The position numbers and the translations under genes were made by a program. Below are positions 39,013 through 52,390 of a DNA stretch of 64,000 bases, piece by piece (the stretch's first letter is position 1; every line of letters starts with the position of its first letter). This DNA comes from Dasyornis broadbenti. Lineage: Eukaryota > Chordata > Aves > Passeriformes > Dasyornithidae. Under the pieces are notes generated by a model. It worked only from the letters and a program-made list of their open reading frames with translations, was not told the origin of the DNA and did not search any database. Where the stretch lies: assembly GCA_013397935.1 (NCBI GenBank), contig VZRN01001305.1, positions 3,905,562 to 3,969,561 on the forward strand. The letters run 5' to 3'.

Positions 39013-42000
39013 GTAAGGTGGGGTATATCTACCTGCACCCTGTTTGTCAGATGTATCTCACTGAAATCTGGAATTCATATTAGATAAGTAAATAATGGAA
39101 GAAATATTTACCTCCAACAGATGTAAGTGTAATTGAATCAAGTGTTTCTTGAATTTAGAAATGAGCTTTTGGGACAGAAACAAAAATGTTTAAATGAGAA
39201 GGAAAATATTATGCTATGCATTAATAGAATTGCAACGGTTAAGTAATGTGAGATTAGTCACATGCTGTAAAACAGTTTCTATGGGAAGTTTTTTTCTTTT
39301 TTGTTAAAGAAACATCTAAGGAGAAAAAAAAAATCTGAGCTTGAAGGGCTATCTGCTGCCACAGATTCACTCCATATATGCAAAATCATTAGCTGGGCAC
39401 CAAGCAAGGAAGAATCTTGGATGCAGTCAGTCCCTACTTCTTCGGTGACTGCTTTTGGTATCGAGTTCCTCTCTTGTGTTGAGCTTAGATTTACTGTTGA
39501 TGTTGATAAACCCAAACCCATTGCTTGGGATCAATTAACTCCAGCCTTCTCAAGTCCTATGCCCTTTTATGGCTGTAGTAGTAATAATATAACAGTTTAT
39601 GAACTTGAAAAAATCACTGGCAAATTGTGGTATATAAATTAGTTTTCTGAGAAGCAGCTTTATCCAGAAAGGGTGTTTTTTTGCCTGCTTCTTCTGGAAT
39701 TCCGTTATTATCATTCCATTTTCAGGTTCTCCTCACTTAGTAGTCCTTTGCTAACTTTCTTTTATTCTTACCTGCTCCTGTTCCCTTTAAAAAGGCTATT
39801 TTGTTGCTTGCCTGCAATGGTCATTGGTCAGAGTTAAATACTAAGTGCATTTTAAATTATAAAATGCTAATATAATGTTTGGTTATACCACTCCATGGTT
39901 TGTTGAATAATGGGGTGGCATTAAATTCCCTGCATTATGATGCCATTTTATACATGATGTTCAGGAGCTGAAGGGATCTCCTCAAGACAATTCTTTATCA
40001 TTGTTGTAAGCACTAGAGTTAGAACTAATCCTGGTGTGTAGCCTCCAAAGGTAATGTCACATGGAACAATAAATCCTAAGCTCATTTCTCTGGCAGTTCC
40101 TTTTCAAATTCACATTAGAATCAGAAACATTCACTGTCTTTTTAGAAAGGACAGATGTAAAACTACTTTCCTAGCCAGTACTCTGTCAATCATCTAGCAG
40201 TGGGCAGAATGTGACCTGCATGTGATTTATATTTAGAAAATACTGAAAAACATGTAGTTCTTGTGAGCTGCACAGTCTGGATCTGGCCAGGAATAACAGC
40301 ATGAGACTGTTCTTTCTTGTCACCCTTTGGTTCTTCCTTTTTTTCTTACCTGTTTGTTTTAATTGTGTTAAGACACCCCAGTGTTAACAAGCTTCAAGGC
40401 ATGAAGCTCCTACCCTTATGTGGAGTAAATCGTTGCTCCTCAGTGCTCCCCACAGATTGCATGAGGTTAACCTGCAGAGTTGAGCAGTTTGTAGCCAGCA
40501 GCATTGGCATCAAACCCCGAATACACAAGTCCACAGATCCTTTAAGCACTTTTGCCTGTTTATGTAGTGACAGTGGTGTGTATTTAAGGAATGATATATA
40601 ACTGAAGATGTTTCCACCTTCAGGAGTGAGATAAAAAGTGCAGAGAGAGTTATTCTTCGTGGAAACTGTGAAGGCTAATGGGAATTAGTTTGACTTATTC
40701 CAAAAAAATCATTTATTGTTAGTGTCAGAGCACCTCTGTGGTTAGGGACTGGCTGGCTGAAGTACAGGACAATTTCCTGATTATAAGGAGTGAGGCCATT
40801 CCACGTGTGCATGCCCAAGCTATTACTGTCTTAATACAGTAGTTATTCTCATATAATGTGGGTTAGTGTCCTTCACCATCCTTACCTCCTCTGTGCTGCC
40901 ATGACTAATGGTGAGTTTTGGAAAAAGTAGTAACATTATTGTAAGATTCTGTCTGTAAAAGAATTGCTAAGTTATTCAGCCTTTGTTTAGTCTTCCTTTT
41001 CAGAGCTCATTGATTTAAGAGTTTGTCTCATGATAACTTCAGAGTCTCCCACTTTCATTACTACTCTCCAGATAATTTCACTTTCACAGAAGTATTGCTG
41101 CAAATGCTTTCTGCTTCGCTGTTTTTTGTTTGGTTTTTTGGTTTGTTTTTTTTCTTGTTGTTTTGCACTGTGCTATCAGAATAAACTACGCTGCATGGGG
41201 ATGACAAATCTGCCATCCAAAAAAAAAGCAAGCAATCCAGGCAGCCATTTGACATCTCTGCAGAGAGCACCCCAAGAAAAGAGAAACCTTAGGAAAAATA
41301 GAAGATCAGAGGAATAAAATATAGAAACCCTTTGCAATGGATAGTCTTAGCATTTATAGTCTTTATTAATTTATGCCTAGTTGAGATTGTTTAACTTGGA
41401 GAAAATATAGACAGGTTGGAGGACCTGAAATCTGCTAAATGATATTTGAAACAATGATTGAGATTAAATGTTTTTCAGTTTGGCTGATTTTTCTTTTTTT
41501 GTTTTTTTAGTTTTAATTTGTCATTTCAAGCAATATTTTGAGGTATAAACATAGTTTAGTGCTTTTTAATGTTCTAAGATGTTCCCTGCATCTCTTAGTT
41601 TGCTTACACTGCTTATCTTTCCCTTTTAACACAAGTTCTCCACATTTAGCAATTGAAATGGTTTATATGTACCAGTGGACTGTAGTTATCTGTGATTTTA
41701 AAACAGATATTCATTACATGACATACAAAACTTACTATCAGTCTTTCTTAAAGTGACTTGGAAAACCAGAATTATATGAGCTAATAATTCAGTTTATGCT
41801 TTTGGAAGTCTGCCATTTTCTACCTTTGCTGACGACCAGTCTTGTACAGTGCTGTAACTCGTTACCATTTTCACAGATGAAGCTGAATTGCTAAACACTG
41901 ACCAATCTTACAAACTGTGAGAAAAATTAGTTCTTAGTCTTTTCCTTCCATGTTTATGGGCATAACCACTATTATTTCTCGTGAGAGTTATACTTGAAGT

Positions 42001-43029
42001 TCCCTTTACATACCAAGTCAGAATTTGTTTCAAAGAAATGACTCCCGTTGTCTAGTGGTTTCAGGAGAGAAGAATGTGCAAAAATGTCATTGCTCATAAG
42101 AAAGTCTAATTTTTTTTTTTTTTTGCTATAATAGTATCTGATATCCTAAAACTACTCTCTAGAATCATGTCGAATTCTCCAATAGGAATTGAAACATGAT
42201 AAATCTTATTTTTGTACTTCTGGAAATCATTAAAATAGTACTTTTTGTATAGCAGGAATTAATTTCCAGCAGTAATAGTCATGTTTCTATACTACGTTAT
42301 TTAATCCTTTAAAAATAAAATTTATCATGTCTTCATTTGTTTTACAGTATATTATAGGCAGTTGCAGCTGTACAAACATTACAGCTTCCTATCAGGAGCA
42401 TGCCTAAAGTGTAAGATGGAAGCAAACTTCTCTACACTGCTTGCAGGTGTTAGCATTGAGCCTGCTTATCTAGATGGAAAAAATATATCTCATTGTGTCT
42501 TTCATAATCAGGGATATGACTGTAGGCAACAGAAATAATAAATGCATTACCATCACTGCAGAACATGGGAATTCTGCCATAGACTTCAGTGGGGTCCAGG
42601 TTTCAATACAGTACTGCTCAAGCGCTGGGAACAAAGCTGTTCAATAGCATTCTTTAATATGCAGATGATCCTTTTGCTGTAATTGGATCACTTTTCTCCT
42701 AGAAGATCTCTTTCCCACTATGGTGGAATTCCAGCAGTGGATCAGTGACACCAGCAAAATCCAGTTCTGAAGAAGGTTGAGCCAAACACAGAGGTTGTCC
42801 TTACAAAGCTTTACCTTGATGCCTTGCAGTGATGGAAATGGAAATTTCATGCAATAGTAATTGATAGGGCCCAGATATATCTTAGTTTCTGACTTCTACC
42901 TACGTGTGACAGGTCAAACAAGTTACAGGAGATCTTAAATAAGTAATCTCACAAAACACATTGTAGAAGCTTGTTAATTCTTGAAGCTTTGTCAGTCATT
43001 ATCTTCTGTTTTCTCCTGTGCTTCACTAG
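39013..43029 (+). other. GRIA2: GRIA2 intron 3 (4017 bp)
   Basis: Bounded by GTAAGG and a TTCACTAG acceptor with a long pyrimidine tract. It contains a T/G-rich tract near 41124-41164 and a T-run near 42111-42124. An open frame at 39301-39642 (113 codons) resembles no known protein and is probably chance. No transposon was recognised with confidence. Confidence 0.9.
41124..41164. repeat. T/G-rich tract
   Basis: About 40 bases are almost only T and G, of the same type as the tracts at 8579 and 26927. Confidence 0.6.
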
Positions 43030-43226
43030 GCTTGTCAACATTGCAAGCTGTGCTGGATTCTGCTGCTGAAAAGAAATGGCAAGTGACGGCAATCAATGTG
43101 GGAAATATTAACAATGAGAGAAAAGATGAAACTTACCGTTCACTGTTTCAAGATCTAGAGGTAAAAAAGGAAAGGCGAGTGATTTTGGACTGTGAACGCG
43201 ATAAAGTCAACGACATTGTTGATCAG
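43030..43226 (+). CDS. GRIA2: GRIA2 exon 4 (GluA2 amino-terminal domain)
   Basis: This 197-bp exon encodes about residues 157-222. Its first two bases complete the Gly codon split from exon 3, giving GLSTLQAVLDSAAEKKWQ, and it ends in CERDKVNDIVDQ at phase 0. From memory, the mammalian NNDKKDEMYR reads NNERKDETYR here, and DLELKK reads DLEVKK; both look like tolerated changes. The acceptor lies in a long T/C-rich tract (CTTCACTAG). The donor is CAG|GTTTGC, which keeps GT and +5 G but lacks the usual A at +3 and +4, so it is the weakest donor of the six. The open frame runs through the donor into the intron to a TAG at 43260, so retention would truncate the protein. Confidence 0.97.
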
Positions 43227-46200
43227 GTTTGCTATTCTCCATTCTTCAGTGACAGCAGTTAGCAGTATTCTATAAGTAAATGTAATGAGTTCATTTGTCT
43301 TGGTGATAATTTTGTGATTATTATGAATCATTTGGAAGTGACGGGTTTATATTGAGGACTGCATATGCGCCAGCCAGAAAGTGAACGTACAAATCCTGTA
43401 ATCCCTCCCTTTGCTCAAAGGCAAGATAATTCTATCTGGATGATCCTGTATAGTTTTCTATCCTGGTTATTTAAAATAAAAACAGTAATTTGCAAAATAC
43501 CTTGTTCAGTCTATTTCACAACCTAAGAAGTATACTGTATTATAAATAGTTGATACGCTATTATATGTGGTCCATCATAAAAAGGTATGTCTAAGGATTA
43601 GTTCTATTTATACCTAGAAGGTACTTTCTCCCTCTAATGCTTTTTCTGAGAACCTTTTATGTCTTGTGTATCACAGCTTCTCTTTCTCATTTAATACCCT
43701 TTGAAATTTGTGTTTTGAAGCTCTTTGTCATTTGTACTTTCCTTGGTTATCTCTTCATTTTGTGTCACTCTTGAAGTGTGTTAACCAAAATTGGATGCTG
43801 TTTTTCATAGCTAGGGCCTCCTGAGCTTTAGAAAGAGCAGCAAAATCAGTCTTCTCTCCACCATTATTTGCCAAAATGATTTCTTTTTTTTTTTTTTTTT
43901 AATTTTCTTTTTAGCAACATTACTGGGCTCTGACTCAAATAACTACATTACTTTGAAGTCCGCCATTTCAATCCTAGTGTCTAGGAAGATCTTACTGGCT
44001 CTGTATCTTGCTACTTCTTTTCATGCACTCAAAGTACAATGGAAAATTGTAAGGATAGTTCCCTGCTCACTTGAGCTTCATCATGTGAGACTGTGCAGCA
44101 TCACTACGGATGTATCATCAGAGTATAGATGTATTTATTTGAAGGTTTTGTGAAGGGCTTGTTATTTTGGTCTTTGTTTAGAAGGTCATTACATTTTGAA
44201 GAGGCTCAGACAATGAGCAGTGTCCTACATTGTGTTTGTGTGTTTTATTTGGAATTCCTATCCACAAACTGTTTCTCTAATTTTCAAGCTAAGTTTGAAT
44301 ATGAACCTGTTCTCAAGAGCATTTGATCTCTGAGAGTGTGATCTCCCTATCATATGCAGTTTTTCAAAATCATATTTTCTGACTTATTGATGTCAAGAAA
44401 TGTATAGTGTAGAACAATGTTTAAGATAAGGAATACTTACAGGTCGTCTTCAGTTGGTTCTGTGTGGCTTTTCAAATGGTTCTTTACTTACCTTACAGTG
44501 ACTTTTTGTCTTGTCCATGTCCCTTGTGAGTTTCTAATGATGTCCTACAGAACAAACACCTTATTAGACTCCAGATATGTCACATCTACTGTTTCCTGAT
44601 TATCAGGCCAGAGAAAGGAAACATACTGCTTTGACATATTTTGATCTTGACAAGACTATTTTTACCATTTGTCTTACTATGCTATACATTCTTTTAAAAA
44701 GAAGTATGTAATATTCATTATAATCTCTGATATGAAAGTTTGGCTGACTGTACTTTTCTACAGTTTCTCCTTTTAACCTTTCTTGTCTTTTAAAAGACAA
44801 AAACCCTCTTTACCCTTCAGTTACCACTCATTTTTACAGTCTTTGTTTCATAATAGACCTATTTTTGTCTTTGCTTCTTATTTTGATTGCAGTTCTGGGA
44901 TATTTTTCTTGCCCTAATTGGACTTTGATAGATTCTGCCTTTTTTAGATGCTTAGAGTTTCTCAGCTTATCCCCACAGACTTGTGCTACTCCTTAAGCAT
45001 ACAAATGGCTAAGCTTTTGTTTCTGCTCTTTTGATTTGTAAGTCACTGAAGAATTCTAGATAACCGAATCAGCCTCACAGGTCAGTTAATATAATTCTAG
45101 ATACATATTCTCCTCAAAACTGCTATACCCTGAAGTATGTGCTCTTAAACTGTTTTCAGCTTTCTCATATGGGTTTAGTCTTGGAATTCGCTTCACAAGA
45201 TAGTCTAGTTGTTTCTGGACTTTGGTCTGGTTTTTAAGTTCATTATTCTTACACTCAGTAACTTCCCTTCCTTCCATTTAAAGGTAAAGCCACTTTCAAT
45301 TTCTCAAATAGCCTAAAAAAAAGTCTAACTAACTGATTCTCTAATAATTTTCACCATCTCTCAGAATGAAGCGCTGAGCAATGGATTTCTTGGCCTGTGA
45401 GTACCCTTTGAGTGTGTTCTTCTGATTTTCTTTTCTAATAGCAGCATACTTAAGGTCTTGCTTTGCTACCAGATTTATTTTTTAAAAATTAATTCCTGCC
45501 CTGGAAAAAAAACCCTCAAATTTCCTTCATTTCATGAGGATGCCTGAAGCAGACACATCATATCGGTACCCTTTTTCTTTTTCTGTGTACTTTTACTGTG
45601 AGAAATGCAACAGGCTTTCTGTTAACCACATTTTCCTTGAATACCAAAGTATTATTTGCATTCTCAATACATAAAGCAACAACTTCTTCACTTTCTTCCT
45701 TGCTTTCTGTTGTTGAACAAATCTTTCATTTCAGTGCTTTGATTTATCCTGCAAATATTTTAAGCTGAGGTGACAGCCTCAGGTTCACCCAGTTATGCTT
45801 TGTAGCTCCTGGGTCTTCATATAGCCACAAAATGTGTTTGCAGAGTTGCTTCATCGTTCTTGTTTTTTTGTCTCGTATTATAGTTTCTCTTCCAGATTTC
45901 AACAATTAATGTAAGTTGAAAAATATTTAAGTTCCCCAGATCTTCTCAGACTAGTTTATGTTCCTCTTCTCTGATCTGGCAGGTCCATGTTATCATGCTC
46001 TTCATTGTATAGCTTCTGCCTCTTCTCAGGGAACTTCCTTTGCAGAATCTCGTTTCACCCTGATGACACCCTTTGGGCTGCTGTGTAATTACTGCCACTT
46101 CTTGTCTATCCATGCTAGAGAAGGTCCTCTAAACTGCTGAATAGCTTTTGTGTTTACTTCATTGCAACTTTTGGAACTACCACTGAATTTTCTCTGTTTT

Positions 46201-47416
46201 TATTGGCAGCATCCTTAGTGTTCATATGGATAACTGGCAAATTTTAGTGAGCTGGGTTAATGAAATAGAACCCAGTGGCAGCTAGAGCAGAGTTACCAAG
46301 CACTGATCCAAAGGCTTGCACCTACTGGTTGTCTTCTCAGATCCCAATGATGAAGAAAATTTCATACAGAAGAGCTAATCTGTTTGGTCTAACTGATATT
46401 TCTTTGAAAGCAGCAGCTACATAAGAAATACATAGTTCTTAGACCTCTTAGTAAGTAGTTTTAAGTAGTCTGATCCAAGTAATTGTTTTAGGATACTTAA
46501 GTTTACATGTCATATATATACTGACCTCAAAGGAGGAACAATTTAATTACTTCTATGGCCTATACAATGTGATCCCTCTGCATCTCAAACTCTAGTAATA
46601 TAAACTCAGTGTTAAAACTGCTTTCAATTATATTTCTGTAACTTCATTAAACCAAGTATGTGGAATGCCATTCACTAGTACCCTGATACAAGTTTCAGGA
46701 TACCTAGTCTGAATATTTTAGTTATATGTTACATGTTAAATGAGGAAATGAATGAGTCATCCTCTCTTAAATTAAGTTGTTCTCATTGTTCAAAAGAGGG
46801 AATAAACCTCTAGACTCCTCTTATCTCCCATATTCTTCCTCTGGAGAAGTGCTTAGCTTCAAAATGTAAGCTTCACCGTGCAGACATAGCCTTAATTAGG
46901 TTTATTTGGGAGAAGAATCCATGCTACGTGTCTGCCAGCAGAGACTGTTGAGAAACCACCAGCTGGCTTTGAGGGAGATTATGAGGAAGACTTAGGGCAG
47001 TAAACAATTTGAACTTAACAAGGCTTCCTCATAATGCAGATGTTTTCATTAATGTCAGTGGGCAGAATCTAAGCAGGAGTCTGTGAGGCACAGTGTTTCT
47101 CATGTGTGATGCCTGCTCTCTCCTGGCTGGGTTGTGCCTTTAATACACAGCCTAGCAATTAGCATTCAGTTCCTCTGTCTGGAGGGACTCTCCTTCTTGG
47201 GACTTGGACTTCAGTGTGGCTAATTTCTATCAGTAAAGAGTATGTTCAGTGGTGCATTAGGTAAAATAAAGGATAAAGCACTGAACAAATTCAGTATTGT
47301 ATACCATAAAGCTGTTAACTAGCTTCTGCATCATACTACATTTTGTACCTTTAAAGTCTTTGTCCATGTACCCGGCGAACATTCTCCGTTACGGGGATAT
47401 TTCTTTTTTTTCACAG
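43227..47416 (+). other. GRIA2: GRIA2 intron 4 (4190 bp)
   Basis: The intron runs from GTTTGC to TTTTCACAG. It includes a possible decayed CR1 piece near 43760-44000, a T-run at 43884-43900, and a broad T/C-rich part from about 44800 to 46140 with no recognised content. No extra exon was seen. Confidence 0.9.
43760..44000 (-). mobile_element. Possible old CR1-type LINE fragment, minus strand
   Basis: The + strand reads ACCAAAATTGGATGCTG, then a stretch like GGGCCTCCTGAGCTTTAGAAAGAG. This resembles the reverse complement of old CR1 3' regions, where a comparable phrase speaks of assay-like ACTGGA...GAGGCCTCACCAG order. Divergence is high and there is no sharp boundary. The T-run at 43884-43900 interrupts it. 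Confidence 0.35.
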
Positions 47417-47470
47417 GTTATCACAATTGGTAAACATGTTAAAGGATACCACTATATCATTGCAAATCTG
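47417..47470 (+). CDS. GRIA2: GRIA2 exon 5 (GluA2 amino-terminal domain, 54-bp exon)
   Basis: A very short exon of 18 codons, VITIGKHVKGYHYIIANL, about residues 223-240, symmetric at phase 0 on both sides. The acceptor is TTTTTTTTCACAG and the donor CTG|GTAAGC. Length and protein match the 54-bp exon 5 expected for AMPA-receptor genes. Being a multiple of three, skipping would keep the frame but remove a core strand and helix segment of the domain. There is no substitution relative to mammals as I remember them. Confidence 0.97.
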
Positions 47471-49742
47471 GTAAGCATTCTTAGTATTTAAAATACCTGT
47501 ATTGCTCATTTTACTGTTTATGGAAGCACATCAACTAGTATTTGGTTTTAAAAACATTTTAGAAAACAGAAAAAAAGGTTGATATCTTTACTCACGCTAA
47601 ATGAATGCATGTGTTGAGATTATATTTGTTTTATTCATTGAGTCTTTCCCGGGCTTTAATGTCTCCTATGATATTCCCATCAATGGGACTGAAGGTTGCT
47701 CAGCACCTTCAATAGAACTTTTCTTTTTTACATACTTTAGTAAAAGAGGGTATGGAAATTAGAAAAATAACATTTTGCATCATAGGCTGGTACATTCATT
47801 CAGCAATTTCTCTCTCGCAACTTTTAACCTACTTAAAAATCATGGTTCTCATTTCTCATTCCACTAAACTAGTGAGTCTCGGATTTATACATTTCATCCC
47901 TCAGATTGGCTGGGTAATCAGTTGGAATTCATGTTTTCTTGAACATAGGTGATCAGACAGTATAGCTAATAGTGTTCCTGCGGGGAAAGCTCAGAAAACT
48001 CACTTACCTGTCAAGGTAATTTTTTTGAAATTGTGTCTAAAGGCAAAGGGCCATTTTACTGACATTAAAGTCAACACTTACTTACTGAAACTAGGGAAAC
48101 TAATCCAGTTTGGTTTTGTAATACAGAAAGCAAATTCTGCCAGCTCGTGTCTCAATTACCATGTTCAAGAAAAGAGTTTTGAGGGTTGTATAGCGTGAGT
48201 GCCACTAAATCATTTTTTTCATCATTTATTCTGGAACTGTGATAGTGTTTGATAAAAATTCCAGCAGGGCCTGGAGTGCCCCAATTTACACTGTCTTCCA
48301 TAGTCCTTTGAGGAGCCTGAGGAAACAGAAGGACCATGGTGTGTCTATGGCACTTGAGGCATAACCCCTGTCTCCTCCCAGCCTTTGATGAAAACAGTTC
48401 CCTCTCCAGGCAGGCAGTGCTCTGAAGAGTCATGTGGGTGCCGTGGTGTGAAGAAGCCTTATGCTTTAAAGGCCTCTTTAAAAGCTGAACACTGGGGTTT
48501 CATTCTTAACAGCTAATTTTTGGATAAAGTCAAGGTGCTGATACTTACAAAGCAAGCATCAAAGTCTCACAAAATGTGAAAAATTATCTAACTCTTAGAC
48601 ATTTGTGGTTTGCATTGCAAATGTTGGATAAACAGTATTTTGAGTCTTAAGGGAAATTTTAGAAAATGTGCCCAGTGGATTTCTTTATGTTAACTGGTTG
48701 CTATTTTAGCCATTGCTTTAAATTTGTCATAGTAAATCCATAAGATCTAAAACTTACTGAATCTTGTGTCTGAAAGCTGTTTAATACCATGCATAAAGTG
48801 TTCATGGTAGTGATTTTAAAAATATATTTTTCTCCGTCAGAAGGAAAATTTGTCTAGTACTGGAATCATATCTTCACTGAATCCATCTGCTTTCTTCTTT
48901 TTGGACTGTAATAATATTCTCCTCCAGTCTAATCAGTCAGTCAAGAAATTGATCTATTTTAAGAATAAAAAATGCTGATAGATAGAAAAGAGGTTTTAGT
49001 ATACAATGAGTGTTCCTGTTCAATTGTCAAGTTACATGAACCCTGTAGAAGTGTCCGTTTTAGCAGGTGGCAACACATGAGGATCATTAATATGCAATAG
49101 TTAAAAAAACATCTAGTATAACAGTTGTAGCAACTTACGATAATGTGCTCTGAAGTTGCTGCTTTTTTTTGTGCCCACTCACAACATTCATTTATACTGA
49201 AGCGTCTGAAATCAGTATTTCATGTAAATGCATTTGTATGGTTATTTGGGTGAAGTTAAATCCCAGAACACAGAAAACAGAACACAAGAACTGTTTGTAA
49301 GAATGAGAAGTAGTTCTTTATGTCAGAGGGAGGAGGCAGTGGAGATAGGAACTCTGAACTATCAAAAAGAGGATACAACTGTGGCTGTAAGTATTCCTGA
49401 CTAAAACTTGCTTGCATCTTACTCATATCGGTGTTCCCTTTCTCATTTTAAGTTGTCCCCTTAAAATTAACAGGATGTTTAGGAAATCAGGATGGCAAGG
49501 ACAGGTCTGCTCAGCCCTTGCTCTCTGTAAAAGTGTTTGTCCAGTGGGCGGCAAGAAGCCTTGCTGGCTGATGCAGCCGATGACTTAATCCTGGCAGGCC
49601 AGGATTTAAGTTGGATCCAGTCTGACAAAAATGTTGGCTTACACTTCTGTAGTAGAGGTCATATGGCAACTCTTTCCTTTTTATATGCCATTGAGAGAAC
49701 TGCCAAAACTACTGAAATAACAGACATTTTTTTTCTGCTCAG
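47471..49742 (+). other. GRIA2: GRIA2 intron 5 (2272 bp)
   Basis: Bounded by GTAAGC and TTTTTTTTCTGCTCAG. No recognised repeat or additional exon; the sequence is AT-rich and unique in appearance. Confidence 0.92.
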
Positions 49743-49904
49743 GGATTTACTGATGGAGATTTGTCAAAAATTCAGTTTGGAGGAGCTAATGTCTCAGGAT
49801 TTCAGATAGTTGACTATGATGATCCTCTGGTGTCAAAATTTATACAACGTTGGTCAACACTGGAGGAGAAAGAATATCCTGGTGCACACACTAGTACAAT
49901 CAAG
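49743..49904 (+). CDS. GRIA2: GRIA2 exon 6 (GluA2 amino-terminal domain)
   Basis: This 162-bp exon encodes about residues 241-294, from GFTDGDLSKIQFGGANVSGF to EEKEYPGAHTSTIK, phase 0 at both ends. It carries the N-glycosylation sequon NVS (N256 in mammals). From memory, mammals have GDLLKI (here GDLSKI), DDSLVSKFIERW (here DDPLVSKFIQRW) and AHTTTIK (here AHTSTIK). The donor AAG|GTATGT is strong and the acceptor is CTGCTCAG. A downstream in-frame stop lies ~57 bases into the intron. Confidence 0.97.
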
Positions 49905-50196
49905 GTATGTCTTATGTTTGTTTTAACTGTACTAGAAGTACAGGAAGTGAAGGGTTTGGAATAGAAACACAGGAGACAGAGAAAGCCCTTGAAAATCAAC
50001 AGTGCCAACACAATTTTATATTTCTCTGGGGTGTTTTTAACATTCTCTGTCATAGGACTGATTGAGCAAAGACGCGGCATTCTGTTCAAGACAACTTAAT
50101 TTTTTCTTCTGTCACTGTAAATCTGTGCCTGACAGCTTGTTAGGTAATTGGTTTAGATATGATGATAGATTAAGTATCTACTGACTATTTTTGATT

Positions 50197-50249
50197 TTTC
50201 TCTTTCTCTGTGTTTCAAAATGTTTCTCTTTCTCTGTTTTGAAATGTTT
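50197..50249. repeat. Tandem duplication of a ~26-bp T/C-rich unit
   Basis: The segment TTTCTCTTTCTCTG, followed by a variant of GTTTCAAAATGTTT, occurs at 50197-50225 and again at 50223-50249 with small differences. Confidence 0.8.
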
Positions 50250-51163
50250 TAAAGACAAATATTTCGTCATGCTCCTGGGGAGCACGGTTTTAGCACTTTT
50301 TTGATGTAACATAATATCCCAAAGAAATGGTTAGACAGTTCCTTTGAGACATGCCTAAGTTTTACAAAAACTTACAAAATTTAATGCTATGCCTGATGTA
50401 CAGAATCATGCTCTGGTTTCAGGCCTGCGTGACACATGATATGACACTGGGCAAGAGGTTAAGCTTTTTTACCTCAGTTTTACCTCAGGGCAAGACTACG
50501 ATTAGTAGTACCTTCTTCCTTTCTCTAATCATCATGAGGATCAGTTAGTGGCTGCAAGATATTAAAAAGAATAATTCAATTTTAGTGCTGAATAATTTTT
50601 GTTTTAAGTAATACAATCAGAAATTTTAATAGGAACATGTTCTTAAATAGCTCTAAAAGACAAAAAGATAAGCTGCAAATGTTCAGGCTGTAACTTTTTT
50701 TGTGCTATAGTTTGAATATGAATCATGTTCTTAATTTATAATGAAATTAATAAAAAGTTTCAGCATGGAAGGACAAACCATTTTTTTAAATGCCTGGAAG
50801 GAAAGTCCTTTAAAACACACAACCTTAATTTTAATTAAAGAAATAAAGATTATACATTCCTTTTTTATGAGGTCATGTTTGGTGGTAGCTTAGTCAAAGC
50901 AATTCTTTTTCTGTGTTTATTTTTATAGTTTAGAATCTTTATGACAGAGGAATTTCTTAATTGATGTTTATTTATTTGATCTGGAGTCTCTGACAGGTCT
51001 TTAGATGCATTTATATTACAGATGTGGAGTATATGTAATTTGTATTGCTCTCATTTAGGAAAAAGGTATGTGGCTGTGGGGGATTAATAGACTCCTTTTG
51101 TCTCTCTTGATTCTTGAGTGCGCAAATCTACTGACCTATTCACGTTGCAGAATCATAGTCTGG

Positions 51164-51183
51164 AAATAATAATAATAATAATA
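51164..51183. repeat. (AAT)n microsatellite
   Basis: About seven AAT units in tandem. Likely length-variable between individuals. Confidence 0.9.
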
Positions 51184-51880
51184 GTGAAATCATGAAACAC
51201 ATGACTAAAGTAAAGCAGTCAAACTGAATCCAAGATGCTGTTTTTATCATTGATGGAAAAATAAATGGCTGAGACAGAGTAATAAGGTCTCTGGTGTTAC
51301 TTACACTAGGGGGAAATTGCATTGTGTTAGATAACATGAAGTGGTTGCAATGTTGTATTAAAGCACTAAAATCTATTCTCTGTCACAGGTATTCATGATA
51401 AGTCCTTTCAAGTGTAGTAGAAATTGAAAGGGTTGAAGGAGAATATTTGCCATATTTTCTGCTTAGGAAGTTTATTTTGTTATAGACAGGAAAAGTAAAT
51501 TAACTGAAACACTTATTTTCCTCAATTTCACTAACTTAGAACACATTTTAAATTCCATTTAAAAGGCTGACCTCTCTTCCTTTATATAATATTCGCTCAA
51601 GGTATATATAGGTCTGCACTGATTCTCACTCAAGAAATTGAGACCTATATTGGATTATCAGATAATTTATAAATGGTAGAGGTATCGATGGTGAGGAAAG
51701 TGTGGGTGTATATTGCAATATTTGGTGACATTGATTGTATCAGTTACTGTATTTCTTTGCGTAGCTTTCTATCACTTGCCCTTATATACATATTACTTGT
51801 TATTTTTGCTTGTCATTACATGTAAGGTTAGAGATATGTCACATTTCATTCCCATCCTTGAGGGAGCTAGAGGCAGGGCA

Positions 51881-52390
51881 GAATCATAGAAACCATAGAA
51901 ACAGGGCAAGAAAGGTCTTTGAGCAGTCAGTCGCCCCGTCCATCCTACTTGCCTGAAGGCAGAAGCAGATAAACCTGTGCAGTTCCTGTGGGTAGTGATT
52001 TCACAACTTCTCCAAGCATCTGTTTCAAGGCTTAAATGGTCGTATTTTTGGCTTTTGTCTAACCTTAATCAGCCTTTGTATCACCTAATCCATTACTCTT
52101 TTATCTGTTTCTAATGGCTATGAGGGAGTTCCGCTTTTTCATTGTCCTTCTGTATTTGAAAATGGCTGCCATCTTTTCTCCCTTGCTTTCCTCCCTGCAA
52201 AACTGAATAATCCTGCTTCTTTTCAATTTTCTGCTCTCATATCCTGTTTGTCATTTTACTCTGGAACCTTTTTATTTGGTACCTCTTTGAAATGCCAGAC
52301 TGGCTACTGCACCGCATCCTGAGCACTGCTGCGCTGAGGAAATGGAAATAATGGCTTCATGTATCTCAGACACAGTACTCATTTCAGGGT
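51881..52390 (-). mobile_element. Old CR1-type LINE fragment, minus strand
   Basis: The + strand begins GAATCATAGAAACCATAGAA, the reverse complement of a CR1 tail. It continues with phrases typical of reversed old CR1 3' ends: TTCACAACTTCTCCAAGCAT, TCTAACCTTAATCAGCCTTT, TTCATTGTCCTTCTGTATTT and TGAGCACTGCTGCGCTGAGG. The element therefore runs right to left with its 3' end at 51881. It is highly diverged, so this is an ancient insertion; the right boundary is approximate and it may extend some way past 52390. Confidence 0.7.
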
